From NCBI RefSeq assembly GCF_029223255.1, contig NZ_JARHUC010000011.1, positions 62,001-126,000 on the forward strand: a stretch of 64,000 nt of DNA, written 5' to 3'. Position 1 is the first letter of the stretch. Every line of letters starts with the position of its first letter. This DNA is from Albimonas marina (lineage in GTDB: Bacteria; Pseudomonadota; Alphaproteobacteria; Rhodobacterales; Rhodobacteraceae). The translations under genes and the position numbers were made by a program. Below are positions 8,170 to 17,541 of this stretch, piece by piece. A model generated the notes under the pieces. That model made no database searches. It was not told the DNA's origin and saw nothing but the letters and a program-made list of their open reading frames with translations.

Positions 8170-9270
8170 ATGCATGACGGTCCCGCCGACGCCCTGCCCG
8201 TGGAACATCGCGCGCTGACGCTCGAGGATGCGCAGCTGCCGGTGGTGGACCTGGGGCCGCTGGACGACGGCTCGCCCGAGGGGATCGCGCGCGTCGCCGA
8301 AAGCCTGGGACGGGCGGCGCGGACCTCGGGCTTCTTCTACATCGTAAACCACGGCGTGCCGCAGGCGCTGGTCGACGGGGTCATGGCGGCCTCGAAGGAC
8401 TTCCACGGGCGCACGCGCCGCTTCAAGATGCGCAGCTGGTGCGGGTTCTCGACCCACCATCGGGGCTACGTGCCCTACGAGGAGAACGGATCGAAGTTTC
8501 CCAGGCGGATCAACTTCAACGAGGCCTGGGACATGGGCTTCGAGGCGCCGGCGGACCATCCCGACCACCTCGCCGGCTGGCGGATGACCGGGCCGAACGT
8601 CTGGCCGGAGATCCCCGGCTGGAAGGAGACCGTCTCGGCCTACTACGAGGCGGTCTTCGCGCTGGGGCTGCGGATGCTCGACTGCCTGGCCTTCGAGCTG
8701 GGGGTGGACCCGGCCGAGCTGCGCGCGCAGTGCGACTGCCCGACCTCGCAGCTGCGGCTGCTGCGCTACGTGCCCAACGACATGCCGAAGTCGGCGGACT
8801 ACGTGGGCATCGACAGCCATTCGGACTTCGAGTGCTTCACCATCCTGCACACCGGCGGGCCGGGGCTGCAGGTGATGAACGCCGAGGACCAGTGGGTCGA
8901 GGCGCCGCCGATCCCCGGCGCCTTCGTGGTCAACATCGGCGACATCTTCGAGGCCTGGTCCGGGGGCGCCTACAAGTCCACCCAGCACCGGGTGCTGAAC
9001 CAGGGGACGGAGCGCTTCTCCTGCCCGCTGTTCTTCGGGCTGAACTACCACGCGATCGTGCAGCCGCTGGAAAAGTTCCGGACGCCCGAGACGCTGGCCA
9101 AGTACCCGCCGTTCAAGGCGGGGGACCACCTGATGCGGATGACCATCGGGGGCTTCCGCTACATGGCCGACGCGCGCGAGAAGGGCGAGCTGGTGCCCGA
9201 TTTCGAGGTGCCGGACAGGAACCCGTTCGCGCGCGAGGCGAAGCCGATCGAGGGCCAGGACGCCGGCTGA
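8170..9270 (+). CDS. 2-oxoglutarate/Fe(II) dioxygenase, isopenicillin-N-synthase family
   Basis: A 366-residue non-haem iron oxygenase. The N-terminal DIOX_N region (about residues 22-130) contains LPVVDLGPL and GFFYIVNHGVP. The double-stranded beta-helix carries the iron ligands His217 and Asp219 (IDSHSDF) and His273 (STQHRV), with Arg282 and Ser284 (ERFS) placed to bind 2-oxoglutarate. I prefer ATG 8170, which has GGAG at 8160-8163; ATG 8158 is in frame but lacks a site. Relatives hydroxylate or desaturate small acids and amino compounds. Being divergent from a Pot-type importer operon with an amidase-like hydrolase, it may act in the same unknown catabolic path. Confidence 0.9.
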   Translation: MHDGPADALPVEHRALTLEDAQLPVVDLGPLDDGSPEGIARVAESLGRAARTSGFFYIVNHGVPQALVDGVMAASKDFHGRTRRFKMRSWCGFSTHHRGYVPYEENGSKFPRRINFNEAWDMGFEAPADHPDHLAGWRMTGPNVWPEIPGWKETVSAYYEAVFALGLRMLDCLAFELGVDPAELRAQCDCPTSQLRLLRYVPNDMPKSADYVGIDSHSDFECFTILHTGGPGLQVMNAEDQWVEAPPIPGAFVVNIGDIFEAWSGGAYKSTQHRVLNQGTERFSCPLFFGLNYHAIVQPLEKFRTPETLAKYPPFKAGDHLMRMTIGGFRYMADAREKGELVPDFEVPDRNPFAREAKPIEGQDAG

Positions 9271-9280
9271 GGCGGGCGCG

Positions 9281-9308
9281 GGGGCGCCGCCCGCCACCGC
9301 GGCGCCCC
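9281..9308. terminator. GC hairpin between convergent genes
   Basis: A perfect 10-bp stem, GGGGCGCCGC with GCGGCGCCCC, around an 8-nt loop, begins 11 nt after the dioxygenase stop. There is no T tract on either side. It may end both convergent transcripts (8170 plus, 9513 minus). The rest of 9271-9512 is GC-rich with nothing else recognisable. Confidence 0.55.
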
Positions 9309-9512
9309 TCGCCGGAGAGGAGGCCGCCGCGCCGCGCCCGCGCCGGTCGCGGCCCGCGCGCCCGCGGCGGCGGGGCCGGCCGCGCGCAAAGGGAGACGGC
9401 CGCGAGCGGCGCGCCGCCCGCCCTGCGCCGCGGGCGCGCGCGGGGCAGGCGGCGCCCGCCTGACGCGGCGCCTGCGCGCGGCGGGCGGATCCGGGCGGGC
9501 GAGGCCGCGGGG

Positions 9513-10478
9513 TCAGGCTTCGGGGGGCTCCGGCGCCGGGTCGGCGACGGGGGCGGGGTCGGGCCCCGGGCCAGGCGCCGGGGCGGCGGGCCGCGGGCGG
9601 GGCGCGATCTCGTCGGGGTCGGCGACGTCGACCGAGACCGACAGCATCTGCCCGCCGGAGCCGACCACCAGCCCCGTCACCGGGGCGCAGTCGGCGTAGT
9701 CGCGGCCCGTGGCGGCGAGGACGTGGTCCTCGCCCGGCTCGACGTCGTTGGTGGGGTCGAACTGCACCCAGCCGTGGCCCGGATCCCAGACCGAGACCCA
9801 GGCGTGGGTGGCGTCGGCGCCGATCAGCCGCTCCTGCCCCGGCGGCGGGAGAGTGCGCAGGTAGCCCGAGACGTAGGCGCAGGGCACCCGCAGCGCGCGC
9901 ATCGCCGCCAGCATCACGTGGGCGAAGTCCTGGCACACGCCCTCGCGCGCGGCGAAGCTGTGGGCGGCGATGGTGTCGGCCCCCGTCGCGCCGGGCACGT
10001 AGGCGAAATCGGCGTGGACCGCGGCGCAGAGTTCGCGCGCCGCCTCCAGCACCGGGCGGCCGGGGGTGAAGATGCGCCGGGCGTAGGCCTCGATGGCGTC
10101 GTCGGCCTCGGTGTAGCGGGTGGGGAAGGCGAAGAGCGCGGCGGCCAGCCCCGCGGGCGCGGCGGCGGCGGCGGCCGCGGCCTCCCACGGGGTCGAGGCG
10201 CCGGGCATGATCTCGGGCGCGGGCAGACGCTCGACCACCGTCTCGGCCACGATCTCGAGCGTGTCGTGGGGCTCGGAGACGGTGGCGGTGGCGAGGTGGT
10301 TGCCGAAGCCGTCGTCGAAGCGGTCGAGGTCCTGGGGCTCGGGCGTCACGGTCAGGCTGTGGGAGAGCACCTTCTGGTCCGGCCGCTCCACCGGCGTCAG
10401 CCGCAGCAGGTGCTGGGAGAAGGCCGCCGGAGCGCCGTAGACGTAGCGCGTTTCGTGGCGGACGCGCAGGCGGCTCAT
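9513..10478 (-). CDS. Bacterial transglutaminase-like cysteine peptidase
   Basis: A 321-residue protein with an N-terminal beta-rich region typical of these enzymes (residues 3-90, HETRYVYGAPAAFSQHLLRL) and a transglutaminase core. The triad is Cys182 (REGVCQDFAH), His225 (DATHAWV) and Asp241 (VQFDPTND). The last 40 residues are Pro-rich and probably disordered. ATG 10478 overlaps the stop of the preceding ATP-grasp/alpha-E gene (ATGA, 10475-10478), so the two are made together. Such proteins are known companions of circularly permuted ATP-grasp and alpha-E proteins in a widespread peptide-handling system. Confidence 0.92.
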   Translation of the reverse strand: MSRLRVRHETRYVYGAPAAFSQHLLRLTPVERPDQKVLSHSLTVTPEPQDLDRFDDGFGNHLATATVSEPHDTLEIVAETVVERLPAPEIMPGASTPWEAAAAAAAAPAGLAAALFAFPTRYTEADDAIEAYARRIFTPGRPVLEAARELCAAVHADFAYVPGATGADTIAAHSFAAREGVCQDFAHVMLAAMRALRVPCAYVSGYLRTLPPPGQERLIGADATHAWVSVWDPGHGWVQFDPTNDVEPGEDHVLAATGRDYADCAPVTGLVVGSGGQMLSVSVDVADPDEIAPRPRPAAPAPGPGPDPAPVADPAPEPPEA

Positions 10479-13099
10479 GCGCCGCCCTCCGCCGGGCGCA
10501 TGCGCTGGGCGGCCTGCACCTGGGCGTGGGTCTGGGTATGGGCGAAGAACGACCGCGCCAGCTCGTCCGACAGTTCCGCCAGCGCCTGGCGCACGTCCTG
10601 GATCAGGGCGCGCAGCAGCGGGCGCGCGCCGTCCTCGTCCTCCTCGGCCAGGGTCTCGGGGTCGGCGAGGCGCACCTCCATCAGCACCCGCATCGCCATG
10701 CGCAGCTCGCGCGAGCGGCGGGGGCCGGGGGAGGGCAGGCGCTCCAGCGCCTCCTCGAGGCGCATCAGCTGGAAGACGAGGGAGCGGGGGTTGCGCTCGT
10801 CGAGGATCAGCAGGTCGATGGCGGGCGCGGGTGCGGGCGTGGTCATGTAGCGCGTGCGGTAGGCCGAGCGGCTGTCGAGCAGGGTCAGCCAGGCGCGCAG
10901 CCAGGTCTCGTCCGGGTCGCGGCGCCGGCCGGCGAGCGCGTCGGCGGCGCGGGCGAAGGTGAGGCCCCGCTCCACCCCGCGGCCGAGCTCGAGGAACCGC
11001 CAGACGTGGTTGCGGGTCTGGTTCTCGTGCGTGGCGCCGGCGAAGGCGGCGAGCGCCAGCAGGCTGTCGTCGATCAGGCGCAGGAGGGCCGAGGCGTTCT
11101 GCGGCGGCGGCGGAGAGCGCCAGCCCCCGTCCGAGCAGAGCCGGTCGATCGAGCGCCAGCTCTCCTCCGACAGGTAGGGGCGCACCCGCTGGCCGGTGCG
11201 GCGCAGGGCCGACAGCAGGGCCGCGATGCCCATCGGCTCGTGCGGGTCGGCGGTGAGGCGGGCGATGGCGTCGCGCACGCGGACCATGCCGGTGCGCCGC
11301 TCGTCCGCGCCGGCCTGGATCTCGAGGATGGCGGAGAGGACCTCGGGGCTCTCGTCCTCCTCCTGGCCCGAGAGCATGCGGTCGATGGCCACCCGCAGGG
11401 CGCGCAGGGTGCCGTCGGCGCGCTCGGTGGTGCGGCCGAGCCAGAACAGGTCGTCGGCGACGCGGGAGAGCAGGTCGCCGCCGGTGCGGCGCAGGTGGGC
11501 GCCGGCCAGGCGACGCTCGATCGAGGGGGCGGTGCGGGCCTCGTCCTCGGTGCGCGCGGGGATCCAGACGTCCTTGCCGAAGGCGAGCGGCGGCGGCGGG
11601 CAGCCGGGCTCGACCAGGGTGGCGACGCCGCCCGGCGCGACCGACCAGCCCTTGGGCGTCAGGCCCGCGAAGACGCGCATCATCCACTGGCGGGGGGCGA
11701 GGCCGCCCTCCTCCCACGCCGGGGTGGTCGAGAGCGGCGGCGTCGCCACCGCCGCCAGCCGGTCGCCGGAGCGCTGCAGGAAGCGGAACAGGGCGTCGCG
11801 GTCGCGCATGGTCAGCGTGGGGGCGCCGCGCTCGGTCAGCGGGCCGCGGGTGATGCGTTCGAGCCGCCAGAGCTCGGGTTCGTCCATCGCCTGTTCGCGC
11901 GCCTTGGGGTCGCCCATCCACAGGCAGGGCGCGTCGTGGAGGATCAGCGGCTCCTCCAGCAGGTTCTCGCACAGGATGTGGGCGAAGGGGGCCATGGCGC
12001 GGTAGGCGAAGGCGCCCGAGCCCAGGCCGTTGGCGAGCCGCAGGCGGCCCGAGCGGGCGGCGAGCGACAGGGCGGGGGCGCCGGGGGCGGCCTCGTCGGG
12101 CTGGAACAGCGCGTCGAGGTGGCGCGAGTGGACGCCGCGCAGCAGGACCGAGAGGGGCTTGAGCCCCTCGACCGTCTTCACGTAGGCGGCGCCGTGGCGC
12201 ACGGTGACGTCGCCGGGCTCGATCAGCGCCGCGCCCAGGTAGCGGGCGAAGTAGGCGTGGGAGAAATAGCGCGCGTCGCGGGCGCCGCCGGACATCAGGG
12301 CGACGCGGCCGTCGGGGCCCATCGCGTCCTCGAGCGTGCGCTGGAGGGCGAGGTAGTGGCCGGCCAGCCGGCGCACCCGGGCGCCCAGGAAGGGCTCGGC
12401 GAAGGACTGGGAGGCGGCGACGCGGTTGGCGATCAGCCAGCCGTCGCCCAGCGGGCTGTCGACCCGGTCGGCGAGCACCATCCAGCGCCCGTCGGCGCCG
12501 CGGGCGAGGTCGACCTCGTAGAGGGTCATCCAGGGCGCGTCCTGGCGGGGCCAGTCGCGCCGCCACAGCGCGAAGTCGGGGTTGCCGTAGGCGAGGCCGG
12601 GGGGCAGCCAGCCTTCGTGCAGGGCCTTCTGGGGGCCGTAGAGGTCGCGCAGCGCCGCCTCGATCAGGCGGGCGCGCTGGGCGACGCCCAGCGAGATGGT
12701 CTCCCATTCCTCCGGCGCGATCACCACGGGGAAGGCGTCGGCGGCGGCGGCCATGGCGTCGGCGGCGCCGGCGGGATCGAAGGCGACGCCGGATTCGAGG
12801 CGCAGGCGGCGGTTCTCGGTCAGCACCGCCTCGTAGCCCTCGGGGCCGGCGCGGCGGGCCCAGTCGATGACCCCGCGCCAGTGGGAGCGCAGGCGCCCTT
12901 CGGCGTCGATGGCCTCGTCGAAGACCCGGGCGGGGGCGCCGGCGGGCGCGAGGGCGGCGGGCGGCTCCGCGGGGACCGTCGCGACCTCGCCGCCCGCTTC
13001 CGGCGCACGCCCGGCGGTCCGGCCGGACGCGGTCCGGTCGGCGGGGTAGTGCGCGAAGAGGGCCCGGAGGTCCTCTTCGAGGCGGTCGGCGACGGTCAT
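10475..13099 (-). CDS. Circularly permuted ATP-grasp fused to alpha-E domain
   Basis: An 874-residue fusion. The first 500 or so residues form a circularly permuted type 2 ATP-grasp domain (YGPQKALHEGWLPPG, YGNPDF, LYEVDLARGADGRW, a long KTVEGLKPLSVLLRG stretch). A second part of about 310 residues is an alpha-E domain (DLLSRVADDLFWLGRTTERAD, ENQTRNHVWRFLELGRGVERG, LILDERNPRSL). The two are commonly separate genes, so the fusion is notable. The start at 13099 has a strong AAGGAG site. The frame stays open upstream through palindrome C to 13687, but that extension looks like repeat DNA. ATP-grasp of this type is thought to form amide bonds; the product is unknown. Confidence 0.92.
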   Translation of the reverse strand: MTVADRLEEDLRALFAHYPADRTASGRTAGRAPEAGGEVATVPAEPPAALAPAGAPARVFDEAIDAEGRLRSHWRGVIDWARRAGPEGYEAVLTENRRLRLESGVAFDPAGAADAMAAAADAFPVVIAPEEWETISLGVAQRARLIEAALRDLYGPQKALHEGWLPPGLAYGNPDFALWRRDWPRQDAPWMTLYEVDLARGADGRWMVLADRVDSPLGDGWLIANRVAASQSFAEPFLGARVRRLAGHYLALQRTLEDAMGPDGRVALMSGGARDARYFSHAYFARYLGAALIEPGDVTVRHGAAYVKTVEGLKPLSVLLRGVHSRHLDALFQPDEAAPGAPALSLAARSGRLRLANGLGSGAFAYRAMAPFAHILCENLLEEPLILHDAPCLWMGDPKAREQAMDEPELWRLERITRGPLTERGAPTLTMRDRDALFRFLQRSGDRLAAVATPPLSTTPAWEEGGLAPRQWMMRVFAGLTPKGWSVAPGGVATLVEPGCPPPPLAFGKDVWIPARTEDEARTAPSIERRLAGAHLRRTGGDLLSRVADDLFWLGRTTERADGTLRALRVAIDRMLSGQEEDESPEVLSAILEIQAGADERRTGMVRVRDAIARLTADPHEPMGIAALLSALRRTGQRVRPYLSEESWRSIDRLCSDGGWRSPPPPQNASALLRLIDDSLLALAAFAGATHENQTRNHVWRFLELGRGVERGLTFARAADALAGRRRDPDETWLRAWLTLLDSRSAYRTRYMTTPAPAPAIDLLILDERNPRSLVFQLMRLEEALERLPSPGPRRSRELRMAMRVLMEVRLADPETLAEEDEDGARPLLRALIQDVRQALAELSDELARSFFAHTQTHAQVQAAQRMRPAEGGA

Positions 13100-13434
13100 G
13101 AAACTCCTTGCGAGGCCTCGATGGGGCGCGGGCGCCGGCGTCGCCCGGGCGGCCGTTCGCGACCGGCGCGGGGCCCGGGGCGGGCGCCGACCGGGCGCAA
13201 GGGGCGGAGTATGCACAGCCCCGCCGGGGGCGCCAAGCTGGGGATCGGTGCTGCGGCGACGCGGCCCCCGGCGCGCGCCCGCCGGACTCTCCGCCTCCGA
13301 TCCCCGCGAGACGCGCGGTCCCGCGCGCCCATGACCGCACCGGTTCTCGCCTGCCCGGCTCCGCACGCGCGCCTGGCTCCGCGTCCGGCTCCCCCGCCCG
13401 CCCCGGGCGCCCCTGGCCCCACGCGCCCCCGGGA

Positions 13435-13601
13435 GCGCCTGTTCTCCGGAGCCGTCTCTCGCGGATGCCGTAAAGAGCGAGTCGCCGGACGGGGTCAGGG
13501 ATCGCGAAGCGACCCCGCGTTTGCGCGGGGCTTGTCCTTGACCCCGTCCGGCGACTCGCTCAGGCATCCATCCGCGAGAGACGGCTCCGGAGAACAGGCG
13601 C
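13435..13601 (-). repeat. Branched 167-bp palindrome, copy C (reverse orientation)
   Basis: This copy is inverted relative to A, B and D: the TGCCGTAAAGAGCGAG arm comes first and GCTCAGGCATCC last. Stems are GAGCCGTCTCTCGCGGAT with ATCCGCGAGAGACGGCTC, and GCGAGTCGCCGGACGGGGTC with its exact complement. GTTCTTGGGTGAGTC (complement GACTCACCCAAGAAC) and the 22-bp box at 13684-13705 follow, as in copy D. It lies upstream of the ATP-grasp fusion and downstream of the DUF2126 gene, both on the minus strand. The remainder of 13100-13742 is GC-rich with no gene. Confidence 0.9.
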
Positions 13602-13683
13602 GGGCGCTTTGTTCTTGGGTGAGTCAGGAGCCCGCCGGAGGCTCCCTCCGCAAGCCCCTCCGGGCGCGCCCGAGCCCAAAGGC

Positions 13684-13705
13684 CCAAGCCCGCCCGCAGG
13701 GCGCC
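13684..13705 (-). repeat. 5' accessory box, copy C
   Basis: The reverse complement of the 22-bp box seen at 146-167 and 43747-43768, here reading CCAAGCCCGCCCGCAGGGC and on. It sits about 80 bp beyond palindrome C in the orientation expected for an inverted composite. Confidence 0.8.
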
Positions 13706-13742
13706 TGTAGTCCGCCCCCCTTCGGGAGGGAGGCAGAGGGGC

Positions 13743-16700
13743 TCAGCGCTGGCGGCGCAGGTCCAGGGTCAGCGGCTGGTCCGGGCTGATGCGCGCGGGC
13801 GCGGGCTTCATGCGGCCGGGCGTATGGCCGATGGTCTCGAAGCGGGCCAGGCGGCGCCCTTCCGCCTCCAGGTCGTTGATCGGCTGGGTGTCGAAGGCGC
13901 GCCCGCCCGGGTGGGCCGAGCGCAGGACGCAGCCGCCGACGGAGCGGTCGGAGAAGGAATCCCACAGGTCGAAGACCATGGGCGTGTGGACGCCGATGGT
14001 GGGGTGGAGGCACTCGGGCGGCTGCCAGGCGCGGTAGCGCACGCCGGCGACCCGCTCGTCCTTGCGGCCGGTCTCGGTCAGGGGCACCTCGTAGCCGTTG
14101 CAGGCGACCTTGTAGCGGCCCTCGAGGTCGCCGACGACGCGCAGCTGCAGGCGTTCGAGGGAGCTGTCGACGTAGCGCACGGTGCCGCCGATGGCGCCGG
14201 TCTCGCCCAGCACGTGCCAGGGCTCGATGGCCGAGCGCAGTTCCAGCAGCACGCCCTTGTGGCGGACGTCGCCGGCCAGCGGGAAGCGGAACTCGAACTG
14301 GGCGCGGAACCACTCGGGATCGATGGTCATGCCCAGGAAGTCCTCGATGTCCGACAGGACCTCGAGGAAATCCTCCCACACGAAATGGGGGAGCATGAAG
14401 CGGTCGTGCAGGGCGGCGCCCCAACGGCGGAGCGGCCGCTCGAACGGCTCCTTCCAGAACTTGGCGATCAGGGCGCGCAGGATCAGGGACTGGGCCAGCG
14501 ACATGCGCGGGTGGGGCGGCATCTCGAAGGCGCGGAACTCCACCAGGCCGAGGCGGCCGGTGGGGCCGTCGGGGGAGTACATCTTGTCGATGCAGATCTC
14601 GGCGCGGTGGGTGTTGCCCGAGACGTCCGTCAACAGGTTGCGGAAGATGCGGTCGACCAGCCACAGCGGCGTGGACCAGCCGGGCTTGGGCGCCTGCTCG
14701 AGCGCGATCTCCATCTCGTAGAGGATGTCGTCGCGCGCCTCGTCCATGCGCGGCGCCTGCGAGGTCGGGCCGACGAACTGGCCCGAGAACAGGAACGACA
14801 GCGACGGGTGCAGCTGCCAGTAGCGCACGATCGAGGCCAGCATGTCGGGCCGGCGCAGGAAGGGCGACTGTTCGGGCGTGGCGCCGCCCACGACGATGTG
14901 GTTGCCGCCGCCGGAGCCGGTCTGGCGGCCGTCGTAGAGGAACTTGGTGGTGGCCAGCGAGCAGTGGCGGGCGTCGTCGTAGAGGCCCTCGGCGATCTCG
15001 ACCAGCTCCTCCCAGGTCTCGGCGGGCTGGATGTTGACCTCGACCACGCCGGGGTCGGGGGTGACCATGATCTTCTGGAGGCGCGGGTCGGAGGGGGGCG
15101 AGTAGCCTTCGAGCTGCACGGGCAGGCCGGTCACCTCGGCCGCCTCCTCGATGGCCGCGATCAGGTCGACGAAGCTGTCGGCGGAGGGGAGCGGCGGCAT
15201 GAAGATGTGCAGCCGGCCCTCGCGCGGCTCCACCGTCACTGCGGTGCGCACCAGGTTGGTGTAGATGGCGATGCCGGGGTCGGGCATCGAGGCGGCGTTC
15301 ATCGCGGCCTCGGGGTGCAGCTCGCCGGCGATGGGCATGGGGGTGTGGCCGGGGGCGGCCTCGCCCATCCCGGGGCCGTAGCCCCAGACGCCCGACTGCG
15401 GGTTCTCGGCGGTCGCGGCCCGGCCCTGCATGGCGGTGCGCCGCGCCAGCGGGGCGCGGGGCGCGAACGGGTCGAGCGGGTTCATCCAGGGCCGGTCGAT
15501 CTCGGTGATCCAGGCCAGCGACGACAGCGGCAGGCGGTAGCCCGCGGCGCTGTCGCCGGGGGCGAGGAACAGCTTGCCGCGGCGGGTGCGCCAGCGCTCG
15601 GTCGCCCAGAAGAAGCGGCGGCGGGAGCGGTCGCGCGCCTGCTGGGCCTGCACCGGCAGGACCATGCAGACCGGCTTGCCGAGGCCGCGGTCGAAGACGC
15701 GGGCGAGCCGCTGCCGCTCCATCGGGTCGTCGAGCTTGTTGTCGACGGGATCGAGGTTGATCGGCAGCTCCTGCTCGCGCAGCAGGAAGGGGGCGGGGTC
15801 CTCGTAGGCGGCCTCGGCGGCGATGGGGTCGATGTCGAGGGCTTCGCACAGCGCCTCGGTGAACTTCTTGGCCTCGGGGAAGCCGGCGCCCGAGGCGGTC
15901 TCGGGCGCGATCAGCTCGGGCTTCTCCCACAGGGGTTCGCCGTCCTTGCGCCAGTAGAGGCCGAAGGCCCAGCGGGGCAGCTGCTCGCCCGGATACCACT
16001 TGCCCTGGCCGTGGTGCAGCAGGCCCTGGGGGGCGAAGCGGGCGCGGAGGCGGCGGATCAGCTTGTCGGCGTAGATGCGCTTGGTGGGGCCGACGGCGGC
16101 CTCGTTCCACTCGGGCGCGTCGCGGTCGTACTCGGCGACGAAGGTGGGCTCGCCGCCCATGGTCAGGGCGACCCCGTCGGCGGCGAGGCGGCGGTCCACC
16201 TCCTGGCCGGCGGCGTTGATCGCGGCCCAGGCCTCGTCGGTGAACGGGTAGGTGACGCGGGGTTCCTCGCGGACGCGCGCGATCTCCATGTGGAAGTCGA
16301 AGTCGACCTTGTCGGTCTTCTCGTGCCCGCCCGAGATCGGGGCGGCGGAGCGGGGCGAGGGGGTCGCAGCGAGCGGGATGTGCCCCTCGGAGGCGAAGAG
16401 GCCGGAGGTCGGGTCGAGGCCGATCCAGCCGGCGCCGGGCACGTAGACCTCGCACCAGGCGTGCAGGTCGGTGAAGTCGGCGTCGGGGCCCGAGGGGCCG
16501 TCGACGGACTTCACGTCGGGCGTGAGCTGGATCAGGTAGCCCGAGACGAACCGCGCCGCGAGGCCGCGGCGGCGCATCAGGTGCACCAGCAGCCAGGCGC
16601 TGTCGCGGCAGGAGCCCGACCCGATCTCGAGCGTCTCCTCCGGCGTCTGCACGCCGGGCTCCATGCGCACGAGGTAGGCGACCGCGTTCTGGACGACCTG

Positions 16701-17147
16701 GTTGACCTTCACCAGCCAGTCGACGGTGTGCTCCTCCGCCTCGGGGAGGGAGGCGAGCACGGTCTCGAACAGGTCGCCCTGGGGGCCGGTCTCGAGATAG
16801 GGGGCGAGGTCCTTGCGGTCCTCGGGCGTGTAGTCGAAGGGGAAGGACTGGGCGTAGTCCTCCATGAAGAAGTCGAACGGGTTCACCGCGGCCATGTCGG
16901 CCACGAGGTCCACCTTCACCTCGAAGTGGTCGACCTTCTCGGGGAACACCAGCCGCGCCAGCCAGTTGCCGAACGGGTCCTGCTGCCAGTTGATGAAGTG
17001 CGGCTCGGGCGAGATCTTCTGGGAGTAGCTGAGGATCTTGGTGCGGGAGTGAGGCGCCGGGCGAAGTCGGACCACCTGCGGGCCCATGGTGATGGGCTTG
17101 TCGTAGCGGTAGGTGGTGCGATGGGTGATCGCCGCGTTGATGCTCAT
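13743..17147 (-). CDS. Transglutaminase/DUF2126 protein
   Basis: A 1134-residue protein. The N-terminal 270 residues are a transglutaminase-like cysteine peptidase with Cys180 (GSGSCRDSAW), His229 (DLHAWCEVY) and Asp245 (GLDPTSG). The rest is the large DUF2126 region, with segments such as TMGGEPTFV, GGGNHIVVGG and HPRMSLAQSL. This size and order match the family's full-length form. It is not fused or broken. With the genes at 9513 and 10475 it makes the complete ATP-grasp/alpha-E/transglutaminase set, though about 640 bp with palindrome C separates it from its partners. Confidence 0.93.
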   Translation of the reverse strand: MSINAAITHRTTYRYDKPITMGPQVVRLRPAPHSRTKILSYSQKISPEPHFINWQQDPFGNWLARLVFPEKVDHFEVKVDLVADMAAVNPFDFFMEDYAQSFPFDYTPEDRKDLAPYLETGPQGDLFETVLASLPEAEEHTVDWLVKVNQVVQNAVAYLVRMEPGVQTPEETLEIGSGSCRDSAWLLVHLMRRRGLAARFVSGYLIQLTPDVKSVDGPSGPDADFTDLHAWCEVYVPGAGWIGLDPTSGLFASEGHIPLAATPSPRSAAPISGGHEKTDKVDFDFHMEIARVREEPRVTYPFTDEAWAAINAAGQEVDRRLAADGVALTMGGEPTFVAEYDRDAPEWNEAAVGPTKRIYADKLIRRLRARFAPQGLLHHGQGKWYPGEQLPRWAFGLYWRKDGEPLWEKPELIAPETASGAGFPEAKKFTEALCEALDIDPIAAEAAYEDPAPFLLREQELPINLDPVDNKLDDPMERQRLARVFDRGLGKPVCMVLPVQAQQARDRSRRRFFWATERWRTRRGKLFLAPGDSAAGYRLPLSSLAWITEIDRPWMNPLDPFAPRAPLARRTAMQGRAATAENPQSGVWGYGPGMGEAAPGHTPMPIAGELHPEAAMNAASMPDPGIAIYTNLVRTAVTVEPREGRLHIFMPPLPSADSFVDLIAAIEEAAEVTGLPVQLEGYSPPSDPRLQKIMVTPDPGVVEVNIQPAETWEELVEIAEGLYDDARHCSLATTKFLYDGRQTGSGGGNHIVVGGATPEQSPFLRRPDMLASIVRYWQLHPSLSFLFSGQFVGPTSQAPRMDEARDDILYEMEIALEQAPKPGWSTPLWLVDRIFRNLLTDVSGNTHRAEICIDKMYSPDGPTGRLGLVEFRAFEMPPHPRMSLAQSLILRALIAKFWKEPFERPLRRWGAALHDRFMLPHFVWEDFLEVLSDIEDFLGMTIDPEWFRAQFEFRFPLAGDVRHKGVLLELRSAIEPWHVLGETGAIGGTVRYVDSSLERLQLRVVGDLEGRYKVACNGYEVPLTETGRKDERVAGVRYRAWQPPECLHPTIGVHTPMVFDLWDSFSDRSVGGCVLRSAHPGGRAFDTQPINDLEAEGRRLARFETIGHTPGRMKPAPARISPDQPLTLDLRRQR

Positions 17148-17541
17148 TCGGTGCGTCCCTCGTCCGGCTGCGCCCAGTGGGCGGCGCAGACGCAGCGCAG
17201 CATATTCCGGAGACGATTCCTAGGGGAGGCTGGCCCGGCAGGCGGGATGCGCCGGCGGGGAGGGGGCGGATGATGAAATCGCAGGCGCCGCAGGCGGAGG
17301 CGGGGCGGCGGTCAGGGCAGGAGAGGTCCGGGCAGGGTCGGTGCTGGGAGGGTCGGGCCTGGCAGGGTCGGACCCGGCAGGAGCGGACCGGCGCGGCGCC
17401 GGGGCCTCGGCCGGGATCTCGCCGGGACGCCGCGGCGCCGGCGGGAGGGCCGGAGGGGCGTCGGACAAGCGACCGCCGCGCCGAAGGGGACGGCGCGGCG
17501 GCTCGGTCAGGCGGGGAGGGCCTCCCCGCGGAGCGGAGGGC
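17148..17541. other. Intergenic region with an imperfect 15-bp tandem array
   Basis: At 17318-17391 five imperfect units of 14-16 bp follow each other, with a CAGGGTCGG or CAGGAG(A/C)GG core (starts 17318, 17333, 17349, 17363, 17378). A promoter for the DUF2126 gene should lie just above 17147; CATATTCCGGAGACGATTCC (17201-17220) is the least GC-rich stretch there. No gene is recognisable. Confidence 0.5.

Noticed and set aside
10475-13687. An ATP-grasp fusion starting upstream at 13687
   Set aside because: The extension is translated palindrome C and GC-rich spacer; ATG 13099 has a strong AAGGAG site.
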